A stretch of DNA of 20,989 nt from a virus, in IMG/VR virus record IMGVR_UViG_3300017773_000191, positions 1 through 20,989 of that record. The stretch is one strand, 5' to 3'. This document shows, in pieces, positions 1 through 6,897 of the stretch (the stretch's first letter is position 1; every line of letters begins with the position of its first letter). The position numbers and the translations under genes are program-made. The notes beneath the pieces are model-generated. The model worked only from the letters and a program-made list of their open reading frames with translations, was not told the origin of the DNA and ran no database searches.

Positions 1-341
1 AAATACAGTCGCTCATTGATCGCTGGGATATTGATTACATTTATATTGACAGCGCAGCTCAACAAACAAGGTATGATTTCGCGCAGAACTACGATATTTC
101 CACCATCAACGCGAAGAAGTCCGTACTTGACGGAATTGGACATGTGTCAGGGGTTGTTGACAACGACATCCTCTTTGTTGATCAAGAAGCAAAAGAATCC
201 TTGAGTTGTTTAGATGCGTATCAGTGGGACCCAAACCCAAATCTTATGAAGGAAAAACCGAAGCACAACATGGCATCTCACATGGCAGATGCGTTGCGTT
301 ATGCATTGTACTCATTTCAAACCTCGAATATATCCTTCTAG
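1..341 (+). CDS. terL: Terminase large subunit, C-terminal fragment (5' end outside window)
   Basis: This is the end of the ATP-driven DNA packaging motor subunit, specifically its RNase H-like nuclease domain, which cuts concatemeric phage DNA. The frame is open from base 3 and gives 112 residues before TAG at 339-341; the start and the ATPase domain lie upstream of the window. What can be seen is YIYIDSAAQQTRYDF near the fragment start, where the Asp after YI is in the position of a metal-binding catalytic Asp, followed by AKKSVLDGIGHV and, close to the C-terminus, HMADALRYAL. The Asp in ADALRY is typical of the last active-site acidic residue of terminase nucleases. The position just before HNH and portal genes agrees. 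An internal ATG at 144 is in the same frame and is not the real start. Family assignment is confident; the subfamily cannot be judged from the fragment. Confidence 0.9.
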   Translation, partial: IQSLIDRWDIDYIYIDSAAQQTRYDFAQNYDISTINAKKSVLDGIGHVSGVVDNDILFVDQEAKESLSCLDAYQWDPNPNLMKEKPKHNMASHMADALRYALYSFQTSNISF

Positions 342-364
342 CGATACCAACTCAAAAATAATGT

Positions 365-393
365 TTGACAAGTTAGCTTAAAGTCGATATAAT
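365..393 (+). promoter_or_regulatory. Sigma70-type promoter upstream of the HNH gene
   Basis: A perfect TTGACA (365-370) and a perfect TATAAT (388-393) are separated by exactly 17 bp, the ideal spacing. Transcription would start near 399-401, about 25 bp before the HNH ATG at 426. It lies in the only gap between terminase and HNH (342-425), so it would drive the HNH-portal-capsid block up to the terminator at 4335-4368. Promoter function is inferred from consensus match alone. Confidence 0.75.
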
Positions 394-425
394 TCTTTAG
401 ATAAAAATTAAGGAACCAAAGGAAA

Positions 426-791
426 ATGCCTAAGTTAAAACGTGATTATGTAAAGTATGTACGAGACAAGGCAAAGTCCAAGTATGAAAAGGGTTCCTCT
501 TGCAGAATTTGCGGTGCAACAGAGCAGTTAGATTTTCACCATTTTTACAGTCTAACACCTTTGTTGAACAAGTGGTTGAAAGATAACAATCACAATCCTG
601 AGTACATACAAGCACTTCGGGAAGACTTTATAGAAGAACATCATGCTGAGCTATATGAACACACAGTTACATTGTGTCACAAGCATCACTTAAAACTTCA
701 CTCAATTTATGGTAAAGATCCTGCGCTAACAACAGCAAAAAAGCAGATGCGCTGGGTAGAGATTCAAAGAGAAAAACATGGCTTGGTATAA
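426..791 (+). CDS. HNH endonuclease (terminase-associated)
   Basis: A 121-residue HNH-family nuclease. C26-x2-C29 and C84-x2-H87 are likely structural zinc ligands, and the DFHH segment (H38, H39) and the HKHHLKLH segment (H85-H92) supply the HNH catalytic and metal-binding histidines. The start ATG at 426 follows purine-rich AAGGA at 410-414 and a second AAAGGA that lies very close to the ATG. The stop overlaps the portal start by 14 nt, so the two are translationally coupled. HNH proteins next to terminase genes are common in HK97-like phages, and in HK97 the HNH protein gp74 is known to aid packaging with the terminase. That role is inferred here; a free-standing homing endonuclease is the alternative, but the tight overlap with portal and the own promoter fit a resident gene better. 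Confidence 0.85.
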   Translation: MPKLKRDYVKYVRDKAKSKYEKGSSCRICGATEQLDFHHFYSLTPLLNKWLKDNNHNPEYIQALREDFIEEHHAELYEHTVTLCHKHHLKLHSIYGKDPALTTAKKQMRWVEIQREKHGLV

Positions 792-1965
792 TAACATATT
801 TGGTAGAAAACCTGTCGAGGAGAAATTGAATCCTGCCCAACAATATATTGGGAATGAAAAGGAGTCTTCGAGAGAGCCAGTATTTAGCTTTGAGCAATAC
901 TATGAGCGTTTAGAAATTGTAAATCGTGGCGTCAATATGCTTGTAGATGACGTTGCTGCAATACCTACGATTGTTCAAAGAGAATACAAAAATGATGGGG
1001 TTGTAAAAGGTGTAAAAAGAGCAAGAGTTGAAAACTTACTTAATCATCAACCAAATCCTTATCAAGATGTTAGCTCGTTTAGAAGAAATCTTATTACAGA
1101 TTATCTACTAGATGGAAATATTTTTATATATTTTGACGGTGCTCATATGTACCATCTGCCCGCAGATAAAGTTACTGTTCATGCAGACAAGCAAACATTT
1201 ATTGAAAAATATACTTATCAAGACATAGAGTATGCTCCTAACGAGATTATTCATGTAAAAGAGAATTCTTTTTACTCAATATACAGAGGAGTTTCTCGAC
1301 TAAAACCTGCAGTTCGCACGATGAAACTTATCTATCAGATGCGTAATTTTCAGGATAACTTTTTTAAGAATGGGGCGGTTCCAGGATTAGTACTAAAGTC
1401 TCCGAATACTCTTTCAGAAAAAATTAAAGAACGTATGATGATATCGTGGCAGACACGTTATCGTCCAGATACAGGAGGTCACAGACCTCTTATACTAGAC
1501 GGAGGTTTAGAAGTAGATTCTCTTACAGATGCAAACTTTAAAGATCTTGACTTCCAAAACTCTATCTTAGAAAACGAAAAAATTATTTTAAAAGCTCTAG
1601 GTATACCACCTATCTTATTGGACTCAGGAAACAATGCAAATATTCGTCCAAATATGAGATTGTATTACTTAGAAACAGTTTTACCCATAATACAAAAACT
1701 AAATCACTCTGTAGAAAGATACTTTGGTTTTGGTATTAAAGAAGATATTACAGACATTCCCGCACTTCAACCAGAATTGAGAGATGCGGCATCTTATTAC
1801 TCTTCTTTGGTAAACGGAGGAATTATCAGCCCCAATGAAGCTCGAGAAGCTCTAGGATATGACGCTAGAGAAGAGGCTGAGGATATAAGAGTACCTGCAA
1901 ATATTGCAGGTTCAGCGGCTAACCCAGATGAAGGCGGAAGGCCTGTAGAAAACGAGGAAGAATAA
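778..1965 (+). CDS. Portal protein (HK97 family)
   Basis: This is the dodecameric ring at the unique capsid vertex through which DNA enters and leaves. Its 395 residues match the usual HK97-type portal length of about 380-430. Visible family features are an N-terminal VNRGVNMLVDDVAAIP-type helix, a central NIFIYFDGAHMYHLP segment, HVKENSFYSIYRGVSRLKPA (the typical 'G.SRL.pa' motif), FFKNGAVPGLVLKSP, and the C-terminal LGIPPILLD, followed by a helix ending in SPNEAREALGYD. The tail (about 375-395) is acidic and probably disordered. The gene overlaps the HNH gene by 14 nt at its start and the next gene by 1 nt (TAATG) at its end. It lies between packaging and protease/capsid genes, the standard place. 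Confidence 0.92.
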   Translation: MAWYNNIFGRKPVEEKLNPAQQYIGNEKESSREPVFSFEQYYERLEIVNRGVNMLVDDVAAIPTIVQREYKNDGVVKGVKRARVENLLNHQPNPYQDVSSFRRNLITDYLLDGNIFIYFDGAHMYHLPADKVTVHADKQTFIEKYTYQDIEYAPNEIIHVKENSFYSIYRGVSRLKPAVRTMKLIYQMRNFQDNFFKNGAVPGLVLKSPNTLSEKIKERMMISWQTRYRPDTGGHRPLILDGGLEVDSLTDANFKDLDFQNSILENEKIILKALGIPPILLDSGNNANIRPNMRLYYLETVLPIIQKLNHSVERYFGFGIKEDITDIPALQPELRDAASYYSSLVNGGIISPNEAREALGYDAREEAEDIRVPANIAGSAANPDEGGRPVENEEE

Positions 1966-2273
1966 TGATTACACCTACCAGACGAAGAATAGTTCATGAA
2001 CAAGTTGCAATGTTATTAGCAGAACACGGCATAGAAAAGATTTCTAATGAAACCGATTTTTTGGAACATAACATCCCTTCTTGTAATAATATGACTGATT
2101 TTAGAAAAATCTTTAATCATTGGAACAACATGATTAGTGTACTTGATCGAGAATTCCCAGATCTAATGGGTTTATATAGATCTAAAAAAGCTACACCAAA
2201 GCCAAAAGCTACACCAAAGCCAAAAGCTGCGGCTAAGCCTGCTGCGAAACCAGCAGTTAAGAAAGGAAAATAG
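1965..2273 (+). CDS. Small protein with histone-like Lys/Ala/Pro tail
   Basis: A 102-residue protein I cannot assign to a named family. Residues 1-70 look like a small soluble alpha-helical domain (MITPTRRRIVHEQVAMLLAE at the start, with FRKIFNHWNNMI further on). From about residue 73 the chain becomes low-complexity and strongly basic (KATPKPKATPKPKAAAKPA and onward), resembling histone H1 or bacterial HU-tail sequences. At DNA level the tail contains an 18-bp direct duplication at 2186-2221. The gene overlaps the portal stop by 1 nt and ends 2 nt before the protease/capsid start, whose Shine-Dalgarno AAGGA (2263-2267) lies inside its tail. The position suggests a head protein. A DNA-contacting or portal/scaffold-associated role is inference only. 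Confidence 0.6.
   Translation: MITPTRRRIVHEQVAMLLAEHGIEKISNETDFLEHNIPSCNNMTDFRKIFNHWNNMISVLDREFPDLMGLYRSKKATPKPKATPKPKAAAKPAAKPAVKKGK
2186..2221 (+). repeat. 18-bp tandem duplication encoding KATPKP repeats
   Basis: The 18-bp unit AAAAGCTACACCAAAGCC occurs twice in perfect tandem (2186-2203 and 2204-2221) and begins a third, diverging copy. It encodes the repeated KATPKP in the basic tail of the 102-residue protein and could expand or contract in frame. Confidence 0.9.
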
Positions 2274-2275
2274 TT

Positions 2276-4315
2276 ATGAATAAACTATTTAATTTAACGT
2301 CTACTTTCAAATCTCACGAAACCGATGACGGTTCTGTGATGATTCGTGGTATGGCAAGCACTGCTGATTTTGATCGCGCGGGTGACTCAATATCTGCTGA
2401 AGCTTGGACAAAGGGTGGACTTGCAAATTTTGAAAAAAATCCAATTATCTTATTTAATCACGATTATGATAAGCCAATTGGTAGAGCCACAGGTCTGAAA
2501 GCCGGACCAGATGGACTAGAGTTAGAATGTAAGATTAGTAAGGCGGCGCCTGCTAATGTTGCACAACTTGTTAAAGACGGTGTTCTTGGAGCCTTTTCTG
2601 TTGGTTTTCGAGTCAAGGACGCTGATTACTTAAAGGAAACCGACGGACTAATGATTAAGGACGCTGAGCTGTTTGAGGTATCGGTAGTATCTGTACCATG
2701 CAACCAATCAGCTACTTTTTCGCTCGCGAAATCATTTGACTCAGATGAAGAGTACAATGAATTCAAAAAAACTTTCACAAATCGTGTAGATCTAGCCGGT
2801 CAGTCTCTGGCTAAAGACGAAGTTAATACTTCTAGCGTAGGTAGTGACACACCGAAAAGCGCGGAAGAAAAATCCGCAGATCAGGAGATCATGATGGATA
2901 ATAAAGACATCGACTTGGAAGCTTTCGCAAAACAAGTAGCAGAAGATACTGCTGCTAAGATTGCTATGAAGCAAGCCGAGCAAAAAGCAGCTGAAGAAGC
3001 ACAAGCTAAAGCAGCTCAAGAAGCATCTGAAGCGAAAGCTTTAGAAGCAGAATCAATTAAAAGTGTAGTAAACTCTGGTGTTGCAACTGGCGTTGAAAAA
3101 CTTATGGCAGACGTTGACGCTAAAATGTCTGAAAAAGACGCTTCTCTACAAGAAGTTATGGAAACTTTCCGTAATGAACTTACAGAGAAGAAAGCTGAAA
3201 TCGAAGCTATGCAAAACAGCAAAAAAACTTTTGCTGATCGTAAATCATCAGGTGACCTAAGTTCGTTTGGTAAAGAGTTCCTAAATGCTAAACTTTTAGG
3301 TGCTATTACTAATAAAGGTTTCGACACTGCCTATGGTCGTGGCGTTATCGAAAAAGCAGGCGTTGACGTTGCAGACGCAGCTTCTGGCTTAAACACTATT
3401 ATTTCTAATACCTTTGTTGACGAAGTATCTTATGCAAGCCAACTAGGCGATCTTTTTGACGAACTAGCTGTAAGTTCAGGTAAAACTGTACTTCCTATTT
3501 CTAAAAAGCCTGCAGCGGCTGTTTTCAATACGGGCGGTTTCACTGATACTACTTCATTGACTGACACAGGTACTGGATCAGACGGTTACTCTTTCGACGA
3601 CGTTACTGTTTCAGCCTATCGTCTAATCGCAGGTACTTCTCTAAGCAATGACCTAGATGAGCAATTAGTTGTATCACTATTGCCACAGCTTACTAAGCAG
3701 CTTGCAAAAGCTCACGCTGTAGCAATCGATAAAGCTATTCTTCTTGGTCATGGCTCTACAGACCCTGCTAGTGGTATTAAAGGTCTAATTGGTAAAGAGA
3801 ATACTCAAAGTGTTGCCAATCTAGCAAATGGTTTTGCTACAGGTACCGCGACCACTGGTCTTGTGGGTGCAGCAACAGAGCGTCGTCCTACTCCGGCTCA
3901 GTTAGCAGGCTTACGCTCTAACTTAGGTGCTTATGGACAGAACACTAATGATCTAGCTATCATTGTTGCTCCAGACGTTTATTACTCACTCATTCATACA
4001 ACTGGATTTACTGACATCTCAGAAATTGGTAGCGATCTAGCTACTAAACTAACTGGTGAAGTTGGTAGTATCTTCGGTATTAAGGTTGTAGTTTCTGACC
4101 TTATGCCTACAGCTACATCATTGAATGTTGCAGGTATGATGGTTAATACTGCTAACTTTGTACGTCCACGTCTTGGTGGTGTAAACTTCGAGACTGAGTA
4201 CTCTGTTGTTAATCAGAAGACTAACCTTGTTGCTAGTCAGTCAGTTGGTTTCGACCGATTGGTTGCAGATAATGCTTCTGCTTCGATTATTCGTTACCCA
4301 GCAGCATCATCATAA
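2276..4315 (+). CDS. Prohead protease - major capsid protein fusion
   Basis: A single 679-residue frame combines functions that are separate genes in HK97. Residues 1-155 are an S78-type prohead protease: FNHDYDKPIG carries the likely catalytic His62, GAFSVGF the likely nucleophile Ser108, and ELFEVSVVSVP the third acidic residue. Residues about 156-206 form a Ser/Glu/Lys-rich linker. Residues about 207-325 are an Ala/Glu/Lys-rich coiled coil like the scaffolding delta domain. Residues about 330-679 are an HK97-fold capsid protein (DTAYGRGVIEKAGVDVADAA, VDEVSYASQLGDLF, ending NASASIIRYPAASS). The start ATG has AAGGA 8 nt upstream. A strong internal start at residue 206/207 is listed separately. 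A terminator follows closely. Arginine codons in the capsid part are almost all CGT/CGC, unlike the AGA-rich neighbours, which fits very high expression. Protease and capsid families are secure; processing sites are not visible. Confidence 0.9.
   Translation: MNKLFNLTSTFKSHETDDGSVMIRGMASTADFDRAGDSISAEAWTKGGLANFEKNPIILFNHDYDKPIGRATGLKAGPDGLELECKISKAAPANVAQLVKDGVLGAFSVGFRVKDADYLKETDGLMIKDAELFEVSVVSVPCNQSATFSLAKSFDSDEEYNEFKKTFTNRVDLAGQSLAKDEVNTSSVGSDTPKSAEEKSADQEIMMDNKDIDLEAFAKQVAEDTAAKIAMKQAEQKAAEEAQAKAAQEASEAKALEAESIKSVVNSGVATGVEKLMADVDAKMSEKDASLQEVMETFRNELTEKKAEIEAMQNSKKTFADRKSSGDLSSFGKEFLNAKLLGAITNKGFDTAYGRGVIEKAGVDVADAASGLNTIISNTFVDEVSYASQLGDLFDELAVSSGKTVLPISKKPAAAVFNTGGFTDTTSLTDTGTGSDGYSFDDVTVSAYRLIAGTSLSNDLDEQLVVSLLPQLTKQLAKAHAVAIDKAILLGHGSTDPASGIKGLIGKENTQSVANLANGFATGTATTGLVGAATERRPTPAQLAGLRSNLGAYGQNTNDLAIIVAPDVYYSLIHTTGFTDISEIGSDLATKLTGEVGSIFGIKVVVSDLMPTATSLNVAGMMVNTANFVRPRLGGVNFETEYSVVNQKTNLVASQSVGFDRLVADNASASIIRYPAASS
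2883..2896 (+). promoter_or_regulatory. Internal ribosome binding site and double ATG in the protease/capsid frame
   Basis: AGGAG is followed by ATC and then ATGATGG, in frame with the capsid protein and located exactly at the boundary between the linker after the protease domain and the coiled-coil scaffold domain. The match to Shine-Dalgarno is better than at several real gene starts in this window, for example 4388 and 15440. Confidence 0.55.
2894..4315 (+). CDS. Possible nested product: scaffold (delta) domain plus capsid protein from an internal start
   Basis: Within the fusion frame, AGGAG at 2883-2887 is followed by two in-frame ATGs at 2891 and 2894. The second lies 6 nt from the AGGAG, an ideal distance. 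Initiation there would make a protein of about 473 residues beginning MDNKDIDLEAFAKQ. It would have a delta-like coiled coil of about 120 residues and then the HK97-fold shell domain, which is the layout of a normal capsid precursor without protease. This would solve the stoichiometry problem of a 1:1 protease-capsid fusion. The sequence shows the site; actual use is inferred. Confidence 0.5.
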   Translation: MDNKDIDLEAFAKQVAEDTAAKIAMKQAEQKAAEEAQAKAAQEASEAKALEAESIKSVVNSGVATGVEKLMADVDAKMSEKDASLQEVMETFRNELTEKKAEIEAMQNSKKTFADRKSSGDLSSFGKEFLNAKLLGAITNKGFDTAYGRGVIEKAGVDVADAASGLNTIISNTFVDEVSYASQLGDLFDELAVSSGKTVLPISKKPAAAVFNTGGFTDTTSLTDTGTGSDGYSFDDVTVSAYRLIAGTSLSNDLDEQLVVSLLPQLTKQLAKAHAVAIDKAILLGHGSTDPASGIKGLIGKENTQSVANLANGFATGTATTGLVGAATERRPTPAQLAGLRSNLGAYGQNTNDLAIIVAPDVYYSLIHTTGFTDISEIGSDLATKLTGEVGSIFGIKVVVSDLMPTATSLNVAGMMVNTANFVRPRLGGVNFETEYSVVNQKTNLVASQSVGFDRLVADNASASIIRYPAASS

Positions 4316-4334
4316 TAGTAATACTTTTACTTTT

Positions 4335-4368
4335 AAACTTCGGGGAGGTTCGCCTCCCCCAAGTTTTT
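4335..4368 (+). terminator. Intrinsic terminator after the capsid gene
   Basis: The hairpin has GGGGAGG (4342-4348), loop TTCG, and CCTCCCC (4353-4359), extended after one C/C mismatch by AAACTT pairing with AAGTTT, then TTTTT (4364-4368). It lies 20 nt after the capsid stop. It would end the HNH-to-capsid transcript or reduce expression of the connector and tail genes relative to capsid. Confidence 0.85.
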
Positions 4369-4387
4369 ACTAATGGACTTATAGAAA

Positions 4388-4999
4388 ATGGCAAATTTAA
4401 TAGCACTATCAGATTATAAAGTAGCAGAAGGTATCCAATCTACTAAAGATGATGCCAAGCTAGACTTGTTGATTAATTCTGTAAGTCAATTAGTAAAAAC
4501 TTATTGTGGAAATAGTATTGTAGATTTTTATAGTACAGCAGTAGATGGAACTTATAATAATACAAAAACAGAAACTATTAGTATTAACTGGGCTTCAAAC
4601 ATTGTACAGCTTACTGAAAGTCCCCTTGTACAGGTACATTCTGTAAAGGAACGAGATAGTTTATCTTCAGCCTATGTAACTCTTACTGCAAATGAGGACT
4701 ACTATGTTGACCTAAGTACTGATAGTATTTATAGAACTACTTCTAGTGGTTCTGCAAAGAACTGGCCCAATGGACCAGGTGCTGTAGAAGTACTTTATAA
4801 TGCAGGATATGGTTCTTGTCCACAAGACTTAAGATTAGCAGTTTTTGATTTAGTTACTTATTATCATAAAGATGAGCATAAAGCTCGTCAAACCATAGCA
4901 GGTGCGAGCATACAGAACCAGGGGTCTACAAGTCAGCGCAATAATGTAGCGTTTCCAGACCATATAAAACGTGTTCTAGACTTGTATAAAACCTTCTAA
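4388..4999 (+). CDS. Head-tail connector (HK97 gp6-like adaptor)
   Basis: A 203-residue protein at the usual connector position after the capsid gene. The N-terminus (LIALSDYKVAEGIQSTKDDA, then LDLLINSVSQLVKTYCGN) matches the helical opening of gp6/gp15-type adaptors that dock under the portal. The middle is beta-rich (TESPLVQVHSVKERDS, YYVDLSTDSIYRT). It continues with GAVEVLYNAGYG and PQDLRLAVFDLVTYYHKDE, the 'VrY.AGyg..P.dL..A...lv.y' signature of the family. The start has only a poor ribosome binding site (TTATAGAAAATG), so low translation or coupling through terminator read-through is possible. It ends with a 1-nt TAATG overlap with the next gene. Confidence 0.82.
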   Translation: MANLIALSDYKVAEGIQSTKDDAKLDLLINSVSQLVKTYCGNSIVDFYSTAVDGTYNNTKTETISINWASNIVQLTESPLVQVHSVKERDSLSSAYVTLTANEDYYVDLSTDSIYRTTSSGSAKNWPNGPGAVEVLYNAGYGSCPQDLRLAVFDLVTYYHKDEHKARQTIAGASIQNQGSTSQRNNVAFPDHIKRVLDLYKTF

Positions 5000-6384
5000 T
5001 GAGTGATACTAAGCTCAAAAATGCAACAAAGTATATTGTACAGAGAGCAACTCAAAAAGATAAAAGAAATAAAGAATCTTTAGAAAGATACGATGCTCAA
5101 CGTCATAGAGGTCAGATACTGGTTATGAACAGTAAGACTCAAGCCTCTATGTTAAAGAAGTTTTTTGATATAACTTTAAGTAAAACTGAGTTAGATCAAA
5201 TGATGTCCGAAATAGACACTTTTTTAAAAGGCAAACAACCCGAACAATTTAGAAAACTAGAAAAAGACGCGGGTGAGCAGAGAGTTAAGCACGTACAGAA
5301 GTTACTAAAACAGGCAGAAACTCAACCAGGGGATAAAGCCTATCTAGTAAATAGTTATGAAGTTGCAAAATCTCAAAAACTAGCAAAAGGGACAAAGAAT
5401 GGAGAAGCTGATAGTGTATCCGCAATCCAATCAAGGTTCGTAAATAAGTTAGAGCGAAGAAGAGATAAAAAACCTATTAGTTCTAAAGAAATTAGTAGTA
5501 AACAGCAACTAGGTCATGGTGATAGAGGTGCGGCAGCTTCCCAGTTCGGTGTGGATCGTGCTATAAGTGAAGCAGTTGCAGAGTTTAATTTAAGTGTTAA
5601 ACAAGAAGCACAGTTACGAACAATTGCTTCAAAACATAGAGAACGTTACGGAATAAAAGTAAATGTTACTCATGATCAAATGTTTACAGATGGTGGTAAG
5701 TTTAAAAAAGATTTTGCTTTCATACTTACTTACCAAGATTTTGATATAAACTCAGAAGAAGGAAAGCTAGAGAAAAAATCAAAACAAGATGCACTTGCAG
5801 AGTTTGATTTCGTTGGTCAGGAAACAAGTACTAAAGTGCGAGATGCTTTAGCTCAAACTCATTTAAATAGTTTAGCGGGTCAGAGCAGAAAAAATAAAAA
5901 AGTTAAAGGTAAAAAACGTCAAAAAATACACGAAAAGAATAAAGTAAGTGAGAGTTTTAATTTTGAACGCGAAATACACGATTCTTACCAAATACAAAAA
6001 GGTGTGTCTGCAAAAGGCGTAAAGAGAAGTAAGAAAAGAAAAACATCAGCCAGAGGTATAGCTTCTCAACCTTTAACTCTACTGGCTATTTTAAATAAAG
6101 AGCTACCAGATACTATAAGAAAAAATATGAATCCACCTGCACTTGAAAATCGGTCAGGTACTTTCGCAGATAGTGTCAGAGTTACAGATGTAAGTAGGAC
6201 TGCAAAAGGTTTTCCAAGCGTAGGCTACACATACAAAAAAAATCCTTACCAAGTGTTTGAGATGGGGTCAGGAGATCAAAGATGGGCTACTCCCGAAAGA
6301 GACCCAAGAACTTTAATTGATAGATCTATAAGAGAAATTGCAGCACAGTTTGCAATGGGTAGATTCTACACTAGGAGACAATAA
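4999..6384 (+). CDS. Large basic virion protein with neck/tail-completion-like C-terminus
   Basis: A 461-residue protein I do not recognise over its full length. Residues 1-165 are charged and helical (coiled-coil prone). Residues 170-290 form a mixed domain (QLGHGDRGAAASQFGVDRAI, VNVTHDQMF, DFAFILTYQDFDI). Residues 298-349 are a very basic segment (KNKKVKGKKRQKIHEKNK, KRSKKRKTS). The last 105 residues resemble the HK97 gp10-like head-tail joining/neck group: ENRSGTFADSVRVTDV, FPSVGYTYKKNPYQVFEMG, then RDPRTLIDRSIREIAAQ. The position between connector and tail terminator is where gp10-type neck proteins sit, but those are only about 120-190 residues, so the N-terminal 340 residues look like an addition. 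It is joined to both neighbours by 1-nt TAATG overlaps. Neck role: moderate confidence; function of the N-terminal part: unknown. Confidence 0.5.
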   Translation: MSDTKLKNATKYIVQRATQKDKRNKESLERYDAQRHRGQILVMNSKTQASMLKKFFDITLSKTELDQMMSEIDTFLKGKQPEQFRKLEKDAGEQRVKHVQKLLKQAETQPGDKAYLVNSYEVAKSQKLAKGTKNGEADSVSAIQSRFVNKLERRRDKKPISSKEISSKQQLGHGDRGAAASQFGVDRAISEAVAEFNLSVKQEAQLRTIASKHRERYGIKVNVTHDQMFTDGGKFKKDFAFILTYQDFDINSEEGKLEKKSKQDALAEFDFVGQETSTKVRDALAQTHLNSLAGQSRKNKKVKGKKRQKIHEKNKVSESFNFEREIHDSYQIQKGVSAKGVKRSKKRKTSARGIASQPLTLLAILNKELPDTIRKNMNPPALENRSGTFADSVRVTDVSRTAKGFPSVGYTYKKNPYQVFEMGSGDQRWATPERDPRTLIDRSIREIAAQFAMGRFYTRRQ

Positions 6385-6836
6385 TGGCAGCAAGAGATTA
6401 TACAACCCGACGTTTAGGTATTGTAAATGCTATTGTTGATAAATTGAAGGATATAAATGGGACTGGAGCATTCTTAACTGATTTAGGAGAGAATGTATCT
6501 CCCAGACTGAAGTTTTGGGATGAAGTGGAAGAATTTCCGGCGGTTCATCTCAATGCCGGTTCTGAGACACGAGAGTATCAAGGAAGCGGATACAAGGATA
6601 GGTTTCTTTCTATTACTCTACGCTGTTATGTACAGGATGAAGACTCTGTACTAGCCTTAGACGAATTACTAGAAGATGTGGAAACCGTACTAGAAAGCAA
6701 CTCGCGTTTAGAGTATAAAGACCGAACAGGAAATACTCAATATACGCAACAGATCACAATCATTAGTGTAGATACTGATGAAGGTGTACTAGAACCTTTA
6801 GGTGTTGGAGAAATACTTATTGAGGTTCGATACTAG
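6384..6836 (+). CDS. Tail terminator protein (lambda gpU-like)
   Basis: A 150-residue protein with the pattern of tail terminators, which cap the tail tube and join it to the head. The N-terminal helix (RRLGIVNAIVDKLKDINGTG) is followed by FWDEVEEFPAVHLNAGSETR, YKDRFLSITLRCYVQDEDS, a helix with acidic residues (LALDELLEDVETVLESN), and a final strand ending VGEILIEVRY. The 'FPavhl..G.e......g......l.l...vy' arrangement is typical. It sits just before the tail tube gene, as expected. The stop is TAG at 6834-6836 and a 61-bp gap follows. Confidence 0.75.
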   Translation: MAARDYTTRRLGIVNAIVDKLKDINGTGAFLTDLGENVSPRLKFWDEVEEFPAVHLNAGSETREYQGSGYKDRFLSITLRCYVQDEDSVLALDELLEDVETVLESNSRLEYKDRTGNTQYTQQITIISVDTDEGVLEPLGVGEILIEVRY

Positions 6837-6897
6837 AAAATGCAGGCACGAGCAAACGTTCACGTCCTAGCCTTTTCAAGATACATAGGAGAAAACT

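Noticed and set aside
150-185. A TTGACA sequence inside the terminase fragment
   Set aside because: No -10 element at 16-18 bp downstream, and the bases encode the conserved terminase C-terminus.
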